The notes below the pieces were generated by a model that made no database searches, had not been told where the DNA came from, and saw only the letters and a program-made list of their open reading frames with translations. From Boseongicola aestuarii (GTDB taxonomy: Bacteria; Pseudomonadota; Alphaproteobacteria; Rhodobacterales; Rhodobacteraceae): DNA of 64,000 nt. The stretch spans positions 1-64,000 of the forward strand of contig NZ_FXXQ01000008.1 in the NCBI RefSeq assembly GCF_900184815.1. The letters run 5' to 3'. This document shows positions 35,750 to 46,424 of this stretch, in pieces. The position numbers were made by a program, and so were the translations under genes. How positions within the stretch are numbered: position 1 is the stretch's first letter; the number at the start of each line of letters is the position of its first letter.

Positions 35750-37659
35750 TTTCAACATTGCTGATTGCGAACCGGGGCGAGATTGCTTGTCGGGTGATTG
35801 AGACGGCGCGCAAGATGGGGATCGAGACGGTTGCGGTCTATTCGGACGTGGATGCGCGGGCGCGGCATGTGGACCTTGCGGATCGTGCGGTGCGGATTGG
35901 CGGGGCGGCTCCGGGCGAGAGTTATCTGCGCGGCGATCAGATCATCATGGCGGCGTTGGAGGCGGGCGCGGATGCGGTGCATCCGGGGTATGGGTTTTTG
36001 AGCGAGAACGCGGCGTTCGTTGGGGCGGTTGAGGCGGCGGGGTTGATCTTTGTGGGGCCGTCGGCAGAGGCGATCCGCGCGATGGGGTTGAAGGACCGCG
36101 CCAAGGCCTTGATGGCCGATGCGGGGGTGCCTGTGGTGCCTGGGTATCATGGGGAGGATCAGGAGCCGGGGCATTTGGAGGTCGAGGCGGCGGAGATTGG
36201 TTTTCCGGTCTTGATCAAGGCGGTCGCCGGCGGTGGCGGCAAGGGGATGCGGCGCGTGGATGGGCCTGCGGGCTTCATGGATGCGTTGGAGAGTGCAAAG
36301 GCCGAGGCGCTGGGCGCGTTCGGCAACGATGCGGTTTTGATTGAGAAGTATGTAACCAAGCCTCGGCATATCGAGGTTCAGGTGTTTGGGGACGGCACGC
36401 GGGCGGTACATTTGTTTGAGCGCGATTGCTCGTTACAGCGGCGGCATCAGAAGGTGATCGAGGAGGCGCCGGCGCCGGGGATGACGGAAGACGTGCGCGC
36501 GGCGATGTGTTCGGCGGCGGTGCGGGCGGCTGAGGCTGTTGGTTATAAGGGTGCGGGGACGGTGGAGTTTATTGTCGATGCCTCTGAGGGGCTGCGCGCG
36601 GATCGGTTCTGGTTCATGGAGATGAACACGCGCTTGCAGGTCGAGCATCCGGTGACGGAAGCGATCACGGGCGTTGATCTGGTGGAGTGGCAGTTGCGGG
36701 TCGCGGGGGGAGAAGGCTTGCCGGTTTCGCAGGGTGACCTGGCGATTTCGGGACATGCGATGGAGGCGCGGCTCTATGCGGAGGATGCAGAAGCCGGGTT
36801 TTTGCCGTCGGTGGGGACGTTGGAGCACTTGCGGTTCCCCGAGGGGGTGCGGGTCGATACCGGCGTGAGCGAAGGTGATGTGATCCCGCGTTTTTACGAT
36901 CCGATGATTGCGAAATTGACGGTTTGGGGTGCGGATCGGAGGGCGGCTTTGCGCGGAATGGCGCGGGCGCTGGAGGGCACGGAAGTGGCCGGGACTGTGA
37001 CGAATGTCGGGTTTTTGAGTCGGCTCTTGGCGCACGAGGGCTTTCAGTCCGGGGATGTGGATACCGGGATCATTGATCGCGATGGGGCGGGTTTGGTTGC
37101 GAATGCGCCGATGTCCGAGGAGGCGCGCGCGATTGCGGCGGTGACGGCATTGGGGCTTGGGGGTGGTGCTTTGCAGGGGTTTTCGCTTTGGGCGCCGTTG
37201 TCGCATTTTGTCGGGATTGGAGAAGATGTGCTGCGCGTGACGCCTCGGGCTGGGGGGGCGGACGTAGAGGTTTCGGGGCAGCTTTTGCGACTGGTGTCTG
37301 AGGTTGATGGTTGGCGGGTGGATGGCGAAAAGGTCGGGCTGAGGGCGATGCGGACCTCGGGTGGGGTGCAGGTGTTTGGGCGCGGTGGAGGTTTCGTGGC
37401 TTTAGCGGACCCGTTGGCGCGGGGCGGTGTGGAGCGCAAAGGCGCGGTCTTGGCGCCGATGCCGGGGCGTGTCGTACGGGTTGCGGTGTCGACGGGGGAT
37501 ACAGTGCGCGAAGGAGATGTGCTGGCGGTGCTGGAGGCGATGAAGATGGAGCATCGGTTGTTGGCGGCACGCGACGGTGTTGTGGGCGAGGTCTTGGTGC
37601 GGGCTGGCGATCAGGTTGAGGCGGGTTTGGAGTTGGTACGTCTGGAGGATGAGGCGTGA
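35746..37659 (+). CDS. mccA: Methylcrotonyl-CoA carboxylase, biotin (alpha) subunit
   Basis: A 637-residue biotin carboxylase/BCCP protein. The start at 35746 (MISTLLIANRGEIACRVI) overlaps the preceding stop by ATGA. The biotin carboxylase domain (1-450) has AVAGGGGKGMRRV and MEMNTRLQVEHPVTEAITG. The BCCP domain carries VLEAMKMEH with the biotinylated Lys at about residue 600. The birA ligase that would attach biotin is encoded at 60370 in the same window. Confidence 0.95.
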   Translation: MISTLLIANRGEIACRVIETARKMGIETVAVYSDVDARARHVDLADRAVRIGGAAPGESYLRGDQIIMAALEAGADAVHPGYGFLSENAAFVGAVEAAGLIFVGPSAEAIRAMGLKDRAKALMADAGVPVVPGYHGEDQEPGHLEVEAAEIGFPVLIKAVAGGGGKGMRRVDGPAGFMDALESAKAEALGAFGNDAVLIEKYVTKPRHIEVQVFGDGTRAVHLFERDCSLQRRHQKVIEEAPAPGMTEDVRAAMCSAAVRAAEAVGYKGAGTVEFIVDASEGLRADRFWFMEMNTRLQVEHPVTEAITGVDLVEWQLRVAGGEGLPVSQGDLAISGHAMEARLYAEDAEAGFLPSVGTLEHLRFPEGVRVDTGVSEGDVIPRFYDPMIAKLTVWGADRRAALRGMARALEGTEVAGTVTNVGFLSRLLAHEGFQSGDVDTGIIDRDGAGLVANAPMSEEARAIAAVTALGLGGGALQGFSLWAPLSHFVGIGEDVLRVTPRAGGADVEVSGQLLRLVSEVDGWRVDGEKVGLRAMRTSGGVQVFGRGGGFVALADPLARGGVERKGAVLAPMPGRVVRVAVSTGDTVREGDVLAVLEAMKMEHRLLAARDGVVGEVLVRAGDQVEAGLELVRLEDEA

Positions 37660-37696
37660 GGGAGGTTTTTGTTTGCGCCGCGTTGCTGCGCATCGC

Positions 37697-37733
37697 GGTG
37701 CGTCCCGCGGGGATATTTTTGCCAAAAAGATGG
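37697..37733 (+). repeat. Intergenic element (after mccA)
   Basis: GTGCGTCCCGCGGGGATATT followed by TTTGCCAAAAAGATG shares the GGATATTTTTGCCAAAAAGA tail with the element at 60291. Only a short stem (CCCGC with GCGGG overlap) precedes it. It lies between mccA and the HMG-CoA lyase gene and supplies the sequence just before that gene's TTG start. Confidence 0.5.
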
Positions 37734-37743
37734 AATTTGCGCT

Positions 37744-38604
37744 TTGAGTGAGCGGGTCGAGATTGTCGAGGTGGGGCCGCGGGACGGGTTGCAGAACGAG
37801 GCGCGCGCGATTTCGGTGACGGAGAAGGTGAGGCTGGTTGACGCTTTGTCCCTCGTTGGGTTTCGGCGGATCGAAGTGGCGAGTTTTGTGTCTGAGAAAT
37901 GGGTGCCGCAGATGGCGGGATCGGGTGAGGTATTGGGCGCAATAACGCGGGTATCGGGGGTGCGGTATGGAGCCTTGGTGCCGAATATGCGCGGGCTTGA
38001 GGCGGCTTTGAAGGCCGGGGCAGATGAGGTGGCGGTGTTTGCATCGGCCTCGGAAGGCTTCAGTCAGGCCAATATCAATGCCTCGATTGCGGAGAGTCTG
38101 GAGCGGTTTCGTCCTGTTTTAGCGCGGGCGCGTGAGGTTGGCGTGCCGGTGCGAGGCTATGTGAGTTGTGTGACGGATTGTCCGTATGATGGGCTGGTCG
38201 CGCCTGAGGCGGTGGCGCGGGTGGCTGGTGAATTGCGCACCATGGGGTGTTTTGAAGTGTCGCTTGGGGACACGCTGGGGCGGGCTGCGCCTGAGCGGGT
38301 GGATGCGATGCTTGGGGCGGTGTTGGAGCGTGTTGAGGCGCGGGCCTTGGCGGGGCATTTTCATGACTCGTTCGGGCGGGCTTTGGAGAACGTCTCGGTG
38401 GCGCTGGGCCGGGGGGTAAGGGTGTTCGATGCCTCGGTTGCGGGGTTGGGCGGTTGTCCTTATGCGCCGGGGGCCGCGGGGAATGTCTCTAGTGAGAGTT
38501 TGGCGGCGTTTCTGGAGGCGGCTGGATTTGAGCACGGGTTGGAAATAGAGCGCCTTCGCGCGGCGGCGGATGTGGCGGTTGGGTTGTGGGAGGCGGATGG
38601 ATGA
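37744..38604 (+). CDS. Hydroxymethylglutaryl-CoA lyase
   Basis: A 286-residue DRE-TIM enzyme splitting HMG-CoA to acetoacetate and acetyl-CoA. The TTG at 37744 (MSERVEIVEVGPRDGLQNE) is the only sensible start; the nearby ATG at 37730 is out of frame. Features are VGPRDGLQNE, SFVSEKWVPQMA, the GHFHDSFGRALENV metal site and the signature GGCPYAPGAAGNVSSE. It precedes the hydratase with an ATGA overlap. Confidence 0.93.
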   Translation: MSERVEIVEVGPRDGLQNEARAISVTEKVRLVDALSLVGFRRIEVASFVSEKWVPQMAGSGEVLGAITRVSGVRYGALVPNMRGLEAALKAGADEVAVFASASEGFSQANINASIAESLERFRPVLARAREVGVPVRGYVSCVTDCPYDGLVAPEAVARVAGELRTMGCFEVSLGDTLGRAAPERVDAMLGAVLERVEARALAGHFHDSFGRALENVSVALGRGVRVFDASVAGLGGCPYAPGAAGNVSSESLAAFLEAAGFEHGLEIERLRAAADVAVGLWEADG

Positions 38605-39380
38605 CGGTGGTCGGGTTTGAAGAAGATGCGCGCGGGGTGGCGCGGGTGACCTTGCAGCGAGCCGAAAAGCGCAATGCAATGTCGGGGGAGATGATTGCGG
38701 AACTGGCTGAAGTGGCCGCGCGGATTGGGGCGTCGTCGAGCATCCGGGTGGTGGTGTTGGCGGCCGAAGGCGACGTGTTTTGTGCGGGCGGCGATCTGAA
38801 CTGGATGCGGGCACAGATGGTAGCGGATGCAGCGACGCGGCGGCGCGAGGCGATGACGCTGGCGATGATGTTGAAATCGCTCAATGAATTGGATGTGCCG
38901 GTGATTGGGCGGGTGCAGGGGAATGCCTTTGGGGGCGGCGTTGGCTTGATGTCAGTCTGTGATCTTGTGGTGGCCGTGGAAGGCGCGAAATTCGGGCTTA
39001 CGGAGACGCGGCTGGGGCTGATCCCCGCGACGATAGGGCCCTATGTCGTGGCGCGGATCGGCGCCGCCCGGGCGCGGCGGGTGTTCTTTTCGTCGCGGGT
39101 GTTTGACGTGGGCGAGGCGGTGGATCTGGGGTTGGTGGCGCGAGTGGTTCCGGCGCACGATCTGGACGCGGCGGTGGAGCGCGAGGTAGCGCCGTATTTC
39201 GCCTGTGCGCCGGGGGCGGTGGCGGAGGCCAAGCAACTGGTGCGCAATTTGGGGCCGGTGATCGATGAGGGCGTGATATCGGCAAGTGTGGATGCGTTGG
39301 TCAAGAGGTGGGAGAGCGACGAGGTGGACGAGGGGACCGCAGCGTTCTTTGAGCGGCGTCCGGCGGTCTGGATGCGCTAA
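38601..39380 (+). CDS. Methylglutaconyl-CoA hydratase (enoyl-CoA hydratase family)
   Basis: A 259-residue crotonase-fold protein. The ATG at 38601 overlaps the lyase stop. The oxyanion motifs are CAGGDLNWMRA and GNAFGGGVGLMSVCDLVV, with AKFGLTETRLGLIPATIGPYV typical of the leucine-pathway hydratase (LiuC/AuhA). It hydrates 3-methylglutaconyl-CoA to HMG-CoA, filling the step between the carboxylase and the lyase. Last gene of the cluster. Confidence 0.88.
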   Translation: MTVVGFEEDARGVARVTLQRAEKRNAMSGEMIAELAEVAARIGASSSIRVVVLAAEGDVFCAGGDLNWMRAQMVADAATRRREAMTLAMMLKSLNELDVPVIGRVQGNAFGGGVGLMSVCDLVVAVEGAKFGLTETRLGLIPATIGPYVVARIGAARARRVFFSSRVFDVGEAVDLGLVARVVPAHDLDAAVEREVAPYFACAPGAVAEAKQLVRNLGPVIDEGVISASVDALVKRWESDEVDEGTAAFFERRPAVWMR

Positions 39381-39435
39381 CTTTTTGTTCACCCGGACGG
39401 ACTATTGATACCCGGAGCGATAAGGAAATCGATAG

Positions 39436-39939
39436 ATGATTGGTGCAATTGGAGATCAGGCTGCCGCCTATGCAAGACCGTCGGGCGCGGAAGCGGGCAG
39501 GCGGGGCGAGGCGGTTGGTCAACAGGCCAAGGCGGCGGTTGCTGCCGCTCGCGATGCCGGGGCTGAACTGCCGAAAAATGCGCAGGGATTGGCGGCTTCG
39601 GGGATTGCACGCGGGGCCGATCCGGCGAGTATTTTTGCCGCTCTGGTGACGGAGGTTGCACCGTCTGATGCGGGCGGGGATGTGGGCGGTGTGCCGACCA
39701 CCGCGGTTGACGAGCCGGGCGTGACCTCCGAGGCGGGGTCGGTCGACGTGCCGGTGGATGCAGCCCCTTCGGCGCCGATTGCGCCGCTGCCGCCGAGCGT
39801 TGTGGAAGGCGAGGCTAGCGAGACGCCATCAGTCGATGACGTGGGCGAAGTGGTGCAGGTGGCCATGTCCGAAAGCGCATTGTCGGTTGATGACGGTGCG
39901 GTTGCGCTTGAATTGCTGACCGCAGCACAGGCCGGCTGA
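39436..39939 (+). CDS. Hypothetical Ala/Val/acid-rich protein
   Basis: A 167-residue protein of low complexity. It has a helical Ala-rich N-terminus (about 1-60, EAVGQQAKAAVAAARDAG) and a disordered acidic Pro/Val segment (about 75-130, VPTTAVDEPGVTSEAGSVDV), ending SALSVDDGAVALELLTAAQAG. There is no signal peptide or known domain. It precedes the nuo operon by a 333-base non-coding gap. The family is unknown. Confidence 0.55.
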   Translation: MIGAIGDQAAAYARPSGAEAGRRGEAVGQQAKAAVAAARDAGAELPKNAQGLAASGIARGADPASIFAALVTEVAPSDAGGDVGGVPTTAVDEPGVTSEAGSVDVPVDAAPSAPIAPLPPSVVEGEASETPSVDDVGEVVQVAMSESALSVDDGAVALELLTAAQAG

Positions 39940-40272
39940 AACAGCCGGGCGCGACCTGAGTTTGCAGGAGCCGGACGTGCAGGATCGTGGCTGTGATCTG
40001 GCGCCGGATCGATGTCGGGTTGCGCACGGTTTGACGGTGCCCCTGCCAGCGTGGCGGCACAAACTGGCGCATAGCTTTTGGCGGGCGCCGTGAATTGCGG
40101 CGCGAGCGCGCGAGCTGTCGCAGAAGCGGGCCTCCAGACCTTTGCGGTTCATGACGAATTGATGCTGTTTCAGCCGCCTCGCGGCGTTGACCCCGCCGCA
40201 AGGCACAAGTAGGTATTAGGGCGACAAGGCCGCGCGCGATAAACGACGCGGTCCACAGACGGAGCCCGACGC
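39940..40272. other. Non-coding gap before nuoA
   Basis: There are no supported genes in these 333 bases. The gap probably contains the nuo promoter and leader, but no clean -35/-10 pair was found. A strong hairpin lies at 40176-40204. A GGAGCC ribosome site for nuoA lies at the right end. Confidence 0.5.
40176..40204 (+). promoter_or_regulatory. Hairpin in the nuo leader
   Basis: GCCT and GCGGCG (40176-40179 and 40181-40186) pair with CGCCGC and AGGC (40194-40199 and 40201-40204) with one C-A mismatch, loop TTGACCC. It lies 69 bases before the nuoA start. It could be an attenuator or an upstream terminator (no T-run). Confidence 0.45.
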
Positions 40273-41367
<1,095 letters not shown>

Positions 41368-41371
<4 letters not shown>

Positions 41372-41976
41372 GTGAGGCCCTCACCGAGCTTGCAACACAT
41401 ATCGAGTTGAAGCGCCCCGACTGCGTGATCTCATGGGACATCGCTTTTGGCGAATTGACGATCAACGCGACGCAATCGTCGCTGCCCGGTTTTGTCGAGT
41501 TTCTGAAGACCGACACGACGTGCCGGTTTTCGACGCTGGTTGATATCACGGCCGTCGATCACCCGGACCGCGATCAGCGGTTCGATATGGTGTATCACTT
41601 CCTCAGCATGTATCAGAACCACCGCATTCGCCTGAAGGTCGGTGTGCGCGAAGATGATATCGTGCCGTCGCTGACAGGGGTTCATTCCGGCGCGAACTGG
41701 TTCGAGCGCGAAGTTTTCGACATGTTCGGCATTCTGTTTTCGGGGCATCCCGACCTGCGCAGGATCCTGACTGATTACGGGTTCCGCGGCTATCCTTTGC
41801 GTAAGGACTTCCCGACGACGGGATATACTGAGCTGCGTTACGACGAGGAGCAGAAACGCGTGGTGTATGAGCCTGTATCGTTGGTGCAGGAGTATCGTCA
41901 GTTCGATTTCATGTCGCCGTGGGAAGGGGCCGAATACATCCTTCCGGGTGACGATAAGGCCGAGGCCAAGGGGTAG
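41368..41976 (+). CDS. nuoC: NADH-quinone oxidoreductase subunit C
   Basis: A 202-residue peripheral subunit of complex I. The signature [22 protein letters not shown] and [14 protein letters not shown] is visible. It is a separate protein, not fused to NuoD as in E. coli. It overlaps the DUF2158 gene start and is followed after 5 bases by a small membrane protein. Confidence 0.97.
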
Positions 41977-41981
41977 CGATC

Positions 41982-42170
41982 ATGGGCGGCGGTTTGCCAA
42001 TTCTGTTTGCGATGATCTGGGTGGCCTTGCTGGTTATCCCGTTCTGGAAGCTGTTGCCGCGCTATGGGATCTCGAAGTATTTCGCACCGCTGGCGGCAAT
42101 GCCGGCGATTGCTTTGGTTCTGCTTTGGATTATGGCGTTCAAGGAAGATGTGGAAGGCCCGCGCTCATGA
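41982..42170 (+). CDS. Small two-helix membrane protein (between nuoC and the sulfotransferase)
   Basis: A 62-residue protein with two hydrophobic segments (about 5-23, LPILFAMIWVALLVIPFW; about 34-51, FAPLAAMPAIALVLLWIM). No family is recognised. ATGA overlap with the sulfotransferase. Probable membrane partner or assembly factor only by context. Confidence 0.65.
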   Translation: MGGGLPILFAMIWVALLVIPFWKLLPRYGISKYFAPLAAMPAIALVLLWIMAFKEDVEGPRS

Positions 42171-43021
42171 CGGTGCTGTTCTTTTGCGTGGGTGCCGCGA
42201 AGGCCGGGACAAGCTGGCTGCATCGTCAGTTGGCGGACCATCCGGAATGCCATTTTCGCGCGATCAAGGAGCTGCATTATTTTGATGCGTTGGAACACGG
42301 GCGGATTGATCGCCAAATCGACCATCATCAGGCGCAGCAGTTGGCTTTGAAGGACCGTCTTGCCGTGCGGGGCGCGGCCCCGAGTGCGGCGCAGTTGCAG
42401 CGGTTGGCAGATCGGGCCGAGTGGCTTGAGGTGTTGCGGCGCGGCGAGGATGAGGCGGTGTATCTGGATTATGTTCAGCGCGGCGCGGCGGCGGGGCAGG
42501 TTGTCGGGGAGATGACCCCGGCTTATGCGCTTTTGCCGTCGGAACGTTTGGAGCGTATGGCGCGGATGACGGGCGACGTGCGGATGCTTTATGTTCTGCG
42601 CGATCCGGTTGAGCGGCTTTGGAGCCACGTGCGGATGATCGCGGCACGGCGGGATGACGCGGGCGAGGTGACGGCGCGGCGCTGTGCGAACATCTTGAAG
42701 CGCGTGTTTCGGGGTGAAGAGGATCAGATCGTGATGCGATCGGATTACGCGGGGGCCTTGGCGCGGTTGGCGGTGGTGCCTCGGCTTTTGGTTGAGGTAT
42801 TCGAGGACATGGTCGCGGGGCCGGGTTTTGCGCGGATTTGCGATTTTCTGGGGATCTCGCGGGTTCAGGGCGCTTTGGCCCCTGTGCATGTGGGTCAGAG
42901 CCTTGCAATGAGCCCCGATCAAAGACAGGCGGCGGCGGCGTATCTCGCTCCGCAGTATGATGCAGCGGCGCGCGCATTGGGTGGATTGCCCGACGCGTGG
43001 AGCCGGAAAGGACGTATGTGA
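42167..43021 (+). CDS. Sulfotransferase family protein inside the nuo operon
   Basis: A 284-residue PAPS-dependent sulfotransferase. The ATG at 42167 ([20 protein letters not shown]) is within an ATGA overlap; the longer frame from 41867 is antisense-free noise. The PAPS 5'-phosphosulfate loop is [10 protein letters not shown]. The 3'-phosphate motif [16 protein letters not shown] is at about residues 137-152. It resembles deacetylase/N-sulfotransferase-type Sulfotransfer_1/3 proteins. The acceptor is unknown. The stop TGATG overlaps nuoD. Confidence 0.85.
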   Translation: MTVLFFCVGAAKAGTSWLHRQLADHPECHFRAIKELHYFDALEHGRIDRQIDHHQAQQLALKDRLAVRGAAPSAAQLQRLADRAEWLEVLRRGEDEAVYLDYVQRGAAAGQVVGEMTPAYALLPSERLERMARMTGDVRMLYVLRDPVERLWSHVRMIAARRDDAGEVTARRCANILKRVFRGEEDQIVMRSDYAGALARLAVVPRLLVEVFEDMVAGPGFARICDFLGISRVQGALAPVHVGQSLAMSPDQRQAAAAYLAPQYDAAARALGGLPDAWSRKGRM

Positions 43022-44229
43022 TGGACGGTAATTTCGACGACGCTTTGACAGGCGAACAGAAGATCCGGAATTTCAACATCAACTTCGGCCCGCAGCACCC
43101 TGCGGCGCACGGGGTCTTGCGGCTGGTGCTTGAGCTGGACGGCGAGATCGTCGAGCGGTGCGATCCGCATATCGGGCTTTTGCATCGTGGCACCGAAAAG
43201 CTGATGGAAAGCCGGACGTATCTGCAGAACTTGCCGTATTTCGACCGGCTGGATTATGTGGCGCCGATGAACCAGGAACACGCTTGGTGTCTGGCGATCG
43301 AGAAACTGACGGGTACCGAAGTGCCGCGGCGCGCCAGTCTGATCCGAGTTTTGTATTCCGAGATTGGCCGGGTGCTGAACCACCTGTTGAACGTCACGAC
43401 GCAGGCTTTGGACGTTGGCGCTTTGACGCCGCCGCTTTGGGGCTTTGAAGAGCGCGAAAAACTGATGGTGTTTTATGAGCGGGCTTGCGGAGCGCGGCTT
43501 CATGCGGCGTATTTCCGGCCCGGTGGTGTGCATCAGGATCTGCCACCCGAACTGATCGAGGATATCGACACATGGGCACAGGAATTCCCCGCCGCTCTGG
43601 CCGATATTGACGGGCTGTTGACCGAGAACCGGATCTTCAAGCAGCGCAACGTGGATATCTGCGTGATTAGCCAGGAAGAGGCTTTGGAATGGGGCTTTTC
43701 GGGTGTGATGGTGCGCGGGTCCGGCATGGCATGGGATTTGCGGCGCTCGCAGCCTTATGAGTGCTATGACGAGTTCGATTTCCAGATCCCGGTCGGCACG
43801 AACGGCGATTGTTATGACCGGTATCTGTGTCGGATGGCCGAGATGCGCGAGTCGGTGAAGATCATCCGTCAGGCCTGCGAGAAGTTGCGCAATGAGCCAG
43901 GTGACGTGATGGCGCGGGGCAAGATCACGCCGCCGTCGCGAGGGGATATGAAGACCTCGATGGAAGCGCTTATTCACCACTTCAAGCTGTATACCGAAGG
44001 CTTCCACGTTCCCGAGGGCGAGGTCTATGCCGCTGTGGAAGCACCGAAGGGCGAGTTTGGTGTGTATCTGGTGGCAGACGGGACGAACCGGCCGTACCGC
44101 GCGAAGATCCGTGCGCCGGGCTTCCTGCATTTGCAGGCCATGGATCATATTTCCAAGGGACATCAGCTTGCGGACGTGGCGGCGATTATCGGCACGCTGG
44201 ATGTCGTGTTCGGCGAGATTGATCGGTAG
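43021..44229 (+). CDS. nuoD: NADH-quinone oxidoreductase subunit D
   Basis: A 402-residue subunit of the quinone-binding module. The ATG at 43021 overlaps the sulfotransferase stop and follows AAAGGAC. Signature: [50 protein letters not shown]. It is homologous to NiFe-hydrogenase large subunits without metal ligands. Confidence 0.97.
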   Translation: MDGNFDDALTGEQKIRNFNINFGPQHPAAHGVLRLVLELDGEIVERCDPHIGLLHRGTEKLMESRTYLQNLPYFDRLDYVAPMNQEHAWCLAIEKLTGTEVPRRASLIRVLYSEIGRVLNHLLNVTTQALDVGALTPPLWGFEEREKLMVFYERACGARLHAAYFRPGGVHQDLPPELIEDIDTWAQEFPAALADIDGLLTENRIFKQRNVDICVISQEEALEWGFSGVMVRGSGMAWDLRRSQPYECYDEFDFQIPVGTNGDCYDRYLCRMAEMRESVKIIRQACEKLRNEPGDVMARGKITPPSRGDMKTSMEALIHHFKLYTEGFHVPEGEVYAAVEAPKGEFGVYLVADGTNRPYRAKIRAPGFLHLQAMDHISKGHQLADVAAIIGTLDVVFGEIDR

Positions 44230-44231
44230 GC

Positions 44232-44588
44232 ATGGCTTCTGGGATTTTCATATTGGTGTCTGCGATGGCGCTTTTGGTGACGGATGGTCTGACCGTTTTG
44301 GTCATGCGTGATCCGGTGGCCGGATTGGCGCGCATCGATCACCATCTGGAAGACTTGCCTCAGGTCATGGCCGGGCGGTATCTCACGTTATTCGTACTGG
44401 CACTTGGGGCCGCCATTCATGGTGATCCCATTGTCTTTTTTGGCCTGTTTGTCGCCTTCGCGGTCGCAAGTGCGGCTGATACGTTCATCTATGCCCGAAA
44501 GGGCAAGAAATACGGACCTCATCTGGCTGCGGGCGTTGCCTCGGTTGCAGGTGCAGGCCTTAGCCTTATAGCCGCAGGAGCCAATTGA
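44232..44588 (+). CDS. Three-helix membrane protein between nuoD and nuoE
   Basis: A 118-residue hydrophobic protein with about three to four helices (4-24, 48-66, 68-88, 95-115) and a short loop with basic residues ([11 protein letters not shown]). No family is recognised. It starts 2 bases after nuoD, and its stop TGATG overlaps the nuoE start. Possible complex I accessory or assembly factor by context only. Confidence 0.65.
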   Translation: MASGIFILVSAMALLVTDGLTVLVMRDPVAGLARIDHHLEDLPQVMAGRYLTLFVLALGAAIHGDPIVFFGLFVAFAVASAADTFIYARKGKKYGPHLAAGVASVAGAGLSLIAAGAN

Positions 44589-45661
44589 TGCTGCGCCGAC
44601 TTCACAAAGACCAACCCGACCATTTCGCGTTCACCGACGCCAACCTTGCCTGGGCCGAGGCTCAGATCAAGAAGTACCCGGAAGGGCGTCAGGCCAGCGC
44701 GATTATCCCGCTGTTGTGGCGCGCGCAGGAGCAGGAAGGCTGGCTGACACGGCCTGCGATGGAAGCGGTCGCGGCGATGCTGGATATGGCCTATATCCGG
44801 GTGCTTGAGGTTGCGACGTTTTACTTCATGTTCCAGCTTCAACCCGTTGGATCGGTTGCACATATTCAGGTCTGCGGCACGACGTCCTGCATGATTTGCG
44901 GGGCTGAGGATCTGATTGGCGTCTGTAAGGAAAAGATCGCCAAACGTGCGCATGATCTGTCCGCGGATGGTAAGTTTTCATGGGAAGAGGTCGAATGCCT
45001 CGGGGCTTGTGCGAATGCGCCGATGGCGCAGATCGGCAAGGACTATTACGAGGATCTGACGGCGGCGCGTCTGGGCGAGATCATTGACGAGATGGCGGCG
45101 GGTAAGGTCCCTGTGCCGGGGCCTCAGCAGGGGCGCTATGCGGCCGAGCCTGCGGGGGGTCTTACGTCTTTGAAGGATCATGAAAGTGGTCGGGCCAAGT
45201 ACAATGCCAGTGCGCAGGCGGCGGTCGATATCGGCGATACGATCAAGCGGATCGACGGCACCGAGGTGCCGCTTTTGACGCCTTGGATTGCGGCCGGGGA
45301 CACGATTACCAAATCGCGTGAGGCCGAGGTCAAGACTCTTGCCCGGTCGAAGGAGCCGGCCTCTTCCGAGGCCAAAGCCAAAAAGATCGCCCGCCCCGAA
45401 CAGGGCAGCGTTGCCCCCGAAGGCGCAAAGCCCGCAGGGTTTGGCGAAGCGCGCGGCGGTCAGGCGGATGATCTGAAAAAGATCAAGGGCGTCGGGCCGA
45501 AGCTGGAAAAGCTTCTGAACAGCCTTGGGTTTTTCCACTTTGACCAGATCGCCAACTGGACGGCGGATGAGATCGCCTGGGTCGACGACAATCTGGAGGG
45601 TTTCAAGGGCCGCGTGACGCGCGATGAATGGGTCGCGCAGGCCAAGGTGCTTGCAGATTAA
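44588..45661 (+). CDS. nuoE: NADH-quinone oxidoreductase subunit E with HhH extension
   Basis: A 357-residue protein. The ATG at 44588 lies in TGATG. Residues 1-200 are the thioredoxin-like 2Fe-2S subunit with ligands in [13 protein letters not shown] and [14 protein letters not shown]. Residues about 200-290 form a linker. Residues about 292-357 are a helix-hairpin-helix domain ([17 protein letters not shown]) highly similar to the C-terminus of L21 and of the next gene product. Ordinary NuoE is 160-240 residues, so this is a fusion. Confidence 0.95.
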   Translation: MLRRLHKDQPDHFAFTDANLAWAEAQIKKYPEGRQASAIIPLLWRAQEQEGWLTRPAMEAVAAMLDMAYIRVLEVATFYFMFQLQPVGSVAHIQVCGTTSCMICGAEDLIGVCKEKIAKRAHDLSADGKFSWEEVECLGACANAPMAQIGKDYYEDLTAARLGEIIDEMAAGKVPVPGPQQGRYAAEPAGGLTSLKDHESGRAKYNASAQAAVDIGDTIKRIDGTEVPLLTPWIAAGDTITKSREAEVKTLARSKEPASSEAKAKKIARPEQGSVAPEGAKPAGFGEARGGQADDLKKIKGVGPKLEKLLNSLGFFHFDQIANWTADEIAWVDDNLEGFKGRVTRDEWVAQAKVLAD

Positions 45662-45738
45662 TCGGATCAACAGAAATTTTGCCTAAACGCGAATCCTGAT
45701 ATATCCATGGTCCGTCAGAAGAATTTGGAGGCGCGTTA

Positions 45739-46293
45739 ATGTCACGACACACTCAAGGCTCGCTTGCGATTGTGGGAGCAATTGCTGGAGCTGTCTTCCT
45801 GGTTGCGTTCGTTGCGATGTATGTTCTCAGTGACTACTCGATTTCGGCGGCAGTGTTTTTGGCGTTGCTTCCGGCGGCGGCAGCGGCGGTTGTTCTGTAC
45901 CGGGGATTTGCGGATGGAGCGCAAGCGGCTCGCCCTGCAGCACCGGTTGCCGCGCCAGCTCCGAAGCCTGCACCTGTGGCTGCTGAGGCTGAGGCGGCGC
46001 CCGCGCCTGTTGCGGCTGCGGCAGAGGGCAAGCCTGCCGGATTGGACGGCCCGCGCGAGGGAGGTGCTGATGATCTCAAGAAAATCAAGGGCGTCGGCCC
46101 AAAGCTTGAGAAGCTATTGAATTCAATGGGATACTGGCATTTTGACCAGATCGCCGCATGGGGCGAAAGCGACGTGGCCTGGGTTGACGAGAACCTTGAA
46201 GGCTTCAAGGGACGCGTGTCGCGCGACAATTGGGTATCTCAGGCCAGCACGCTTGCAAGCGGCGGCGAGACCGAGTTTTCCAAGCGCGCCTGA
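45739..46293 (+). CDS. Membrane-anchored HhH-domain protein (nuoE paralogue tail)
   Basis: A 184-residue protein with two N-terminal hydrophobic helices (about 8-30 and 37-55), a Pro/Ala linker (about 65-105) and a C-terminal helix-hairpin-helix domain ([20 protein letters not shown], then HFDQIAAWGESDVAWVDENL). It is nearly identical to the NuoE tail. It follows nuoE by 77 bases and may derive from duplication of that tail. It could tether a partner to the membrane near complex I. Confidence 0.75.
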   Translation: MSRHTQGSLAIVGAIAGAVFLVAFVAMYVLSDYSISAAVFLALLPAAAAAVVLYRGFADGAQAARPAAPVAAPAPKPAPVAAEAEAAPAPVAAAAEGKPAGLDGPREGGADDLKKIKGVGPKLEKLLNSMGYWHFDQIAAWGESDVAWVDENLEGFKGRVSRDNWVSQASTLASGGETEFSKRA

Positions 46294-46424
46294 CCGGCTT
46301 TTTGCGCTTTTCGTGGCCCCTGGGGCCGCGCACAAGATCAGGTGAGGGCGACAAACCGCCCCGCCATTCTCGAAGGGAACAAAGAGAGCGCCGGCCAATG
46401 GCGCCTCGCGAAAAAGTGGACCAT

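Noticed and set aside
36433-37206. Minus-strand frame opposite mccA
   Set aside because: Composition is Arg/Pro/His-rich and it is fully covered by a confident mccA coding frame.
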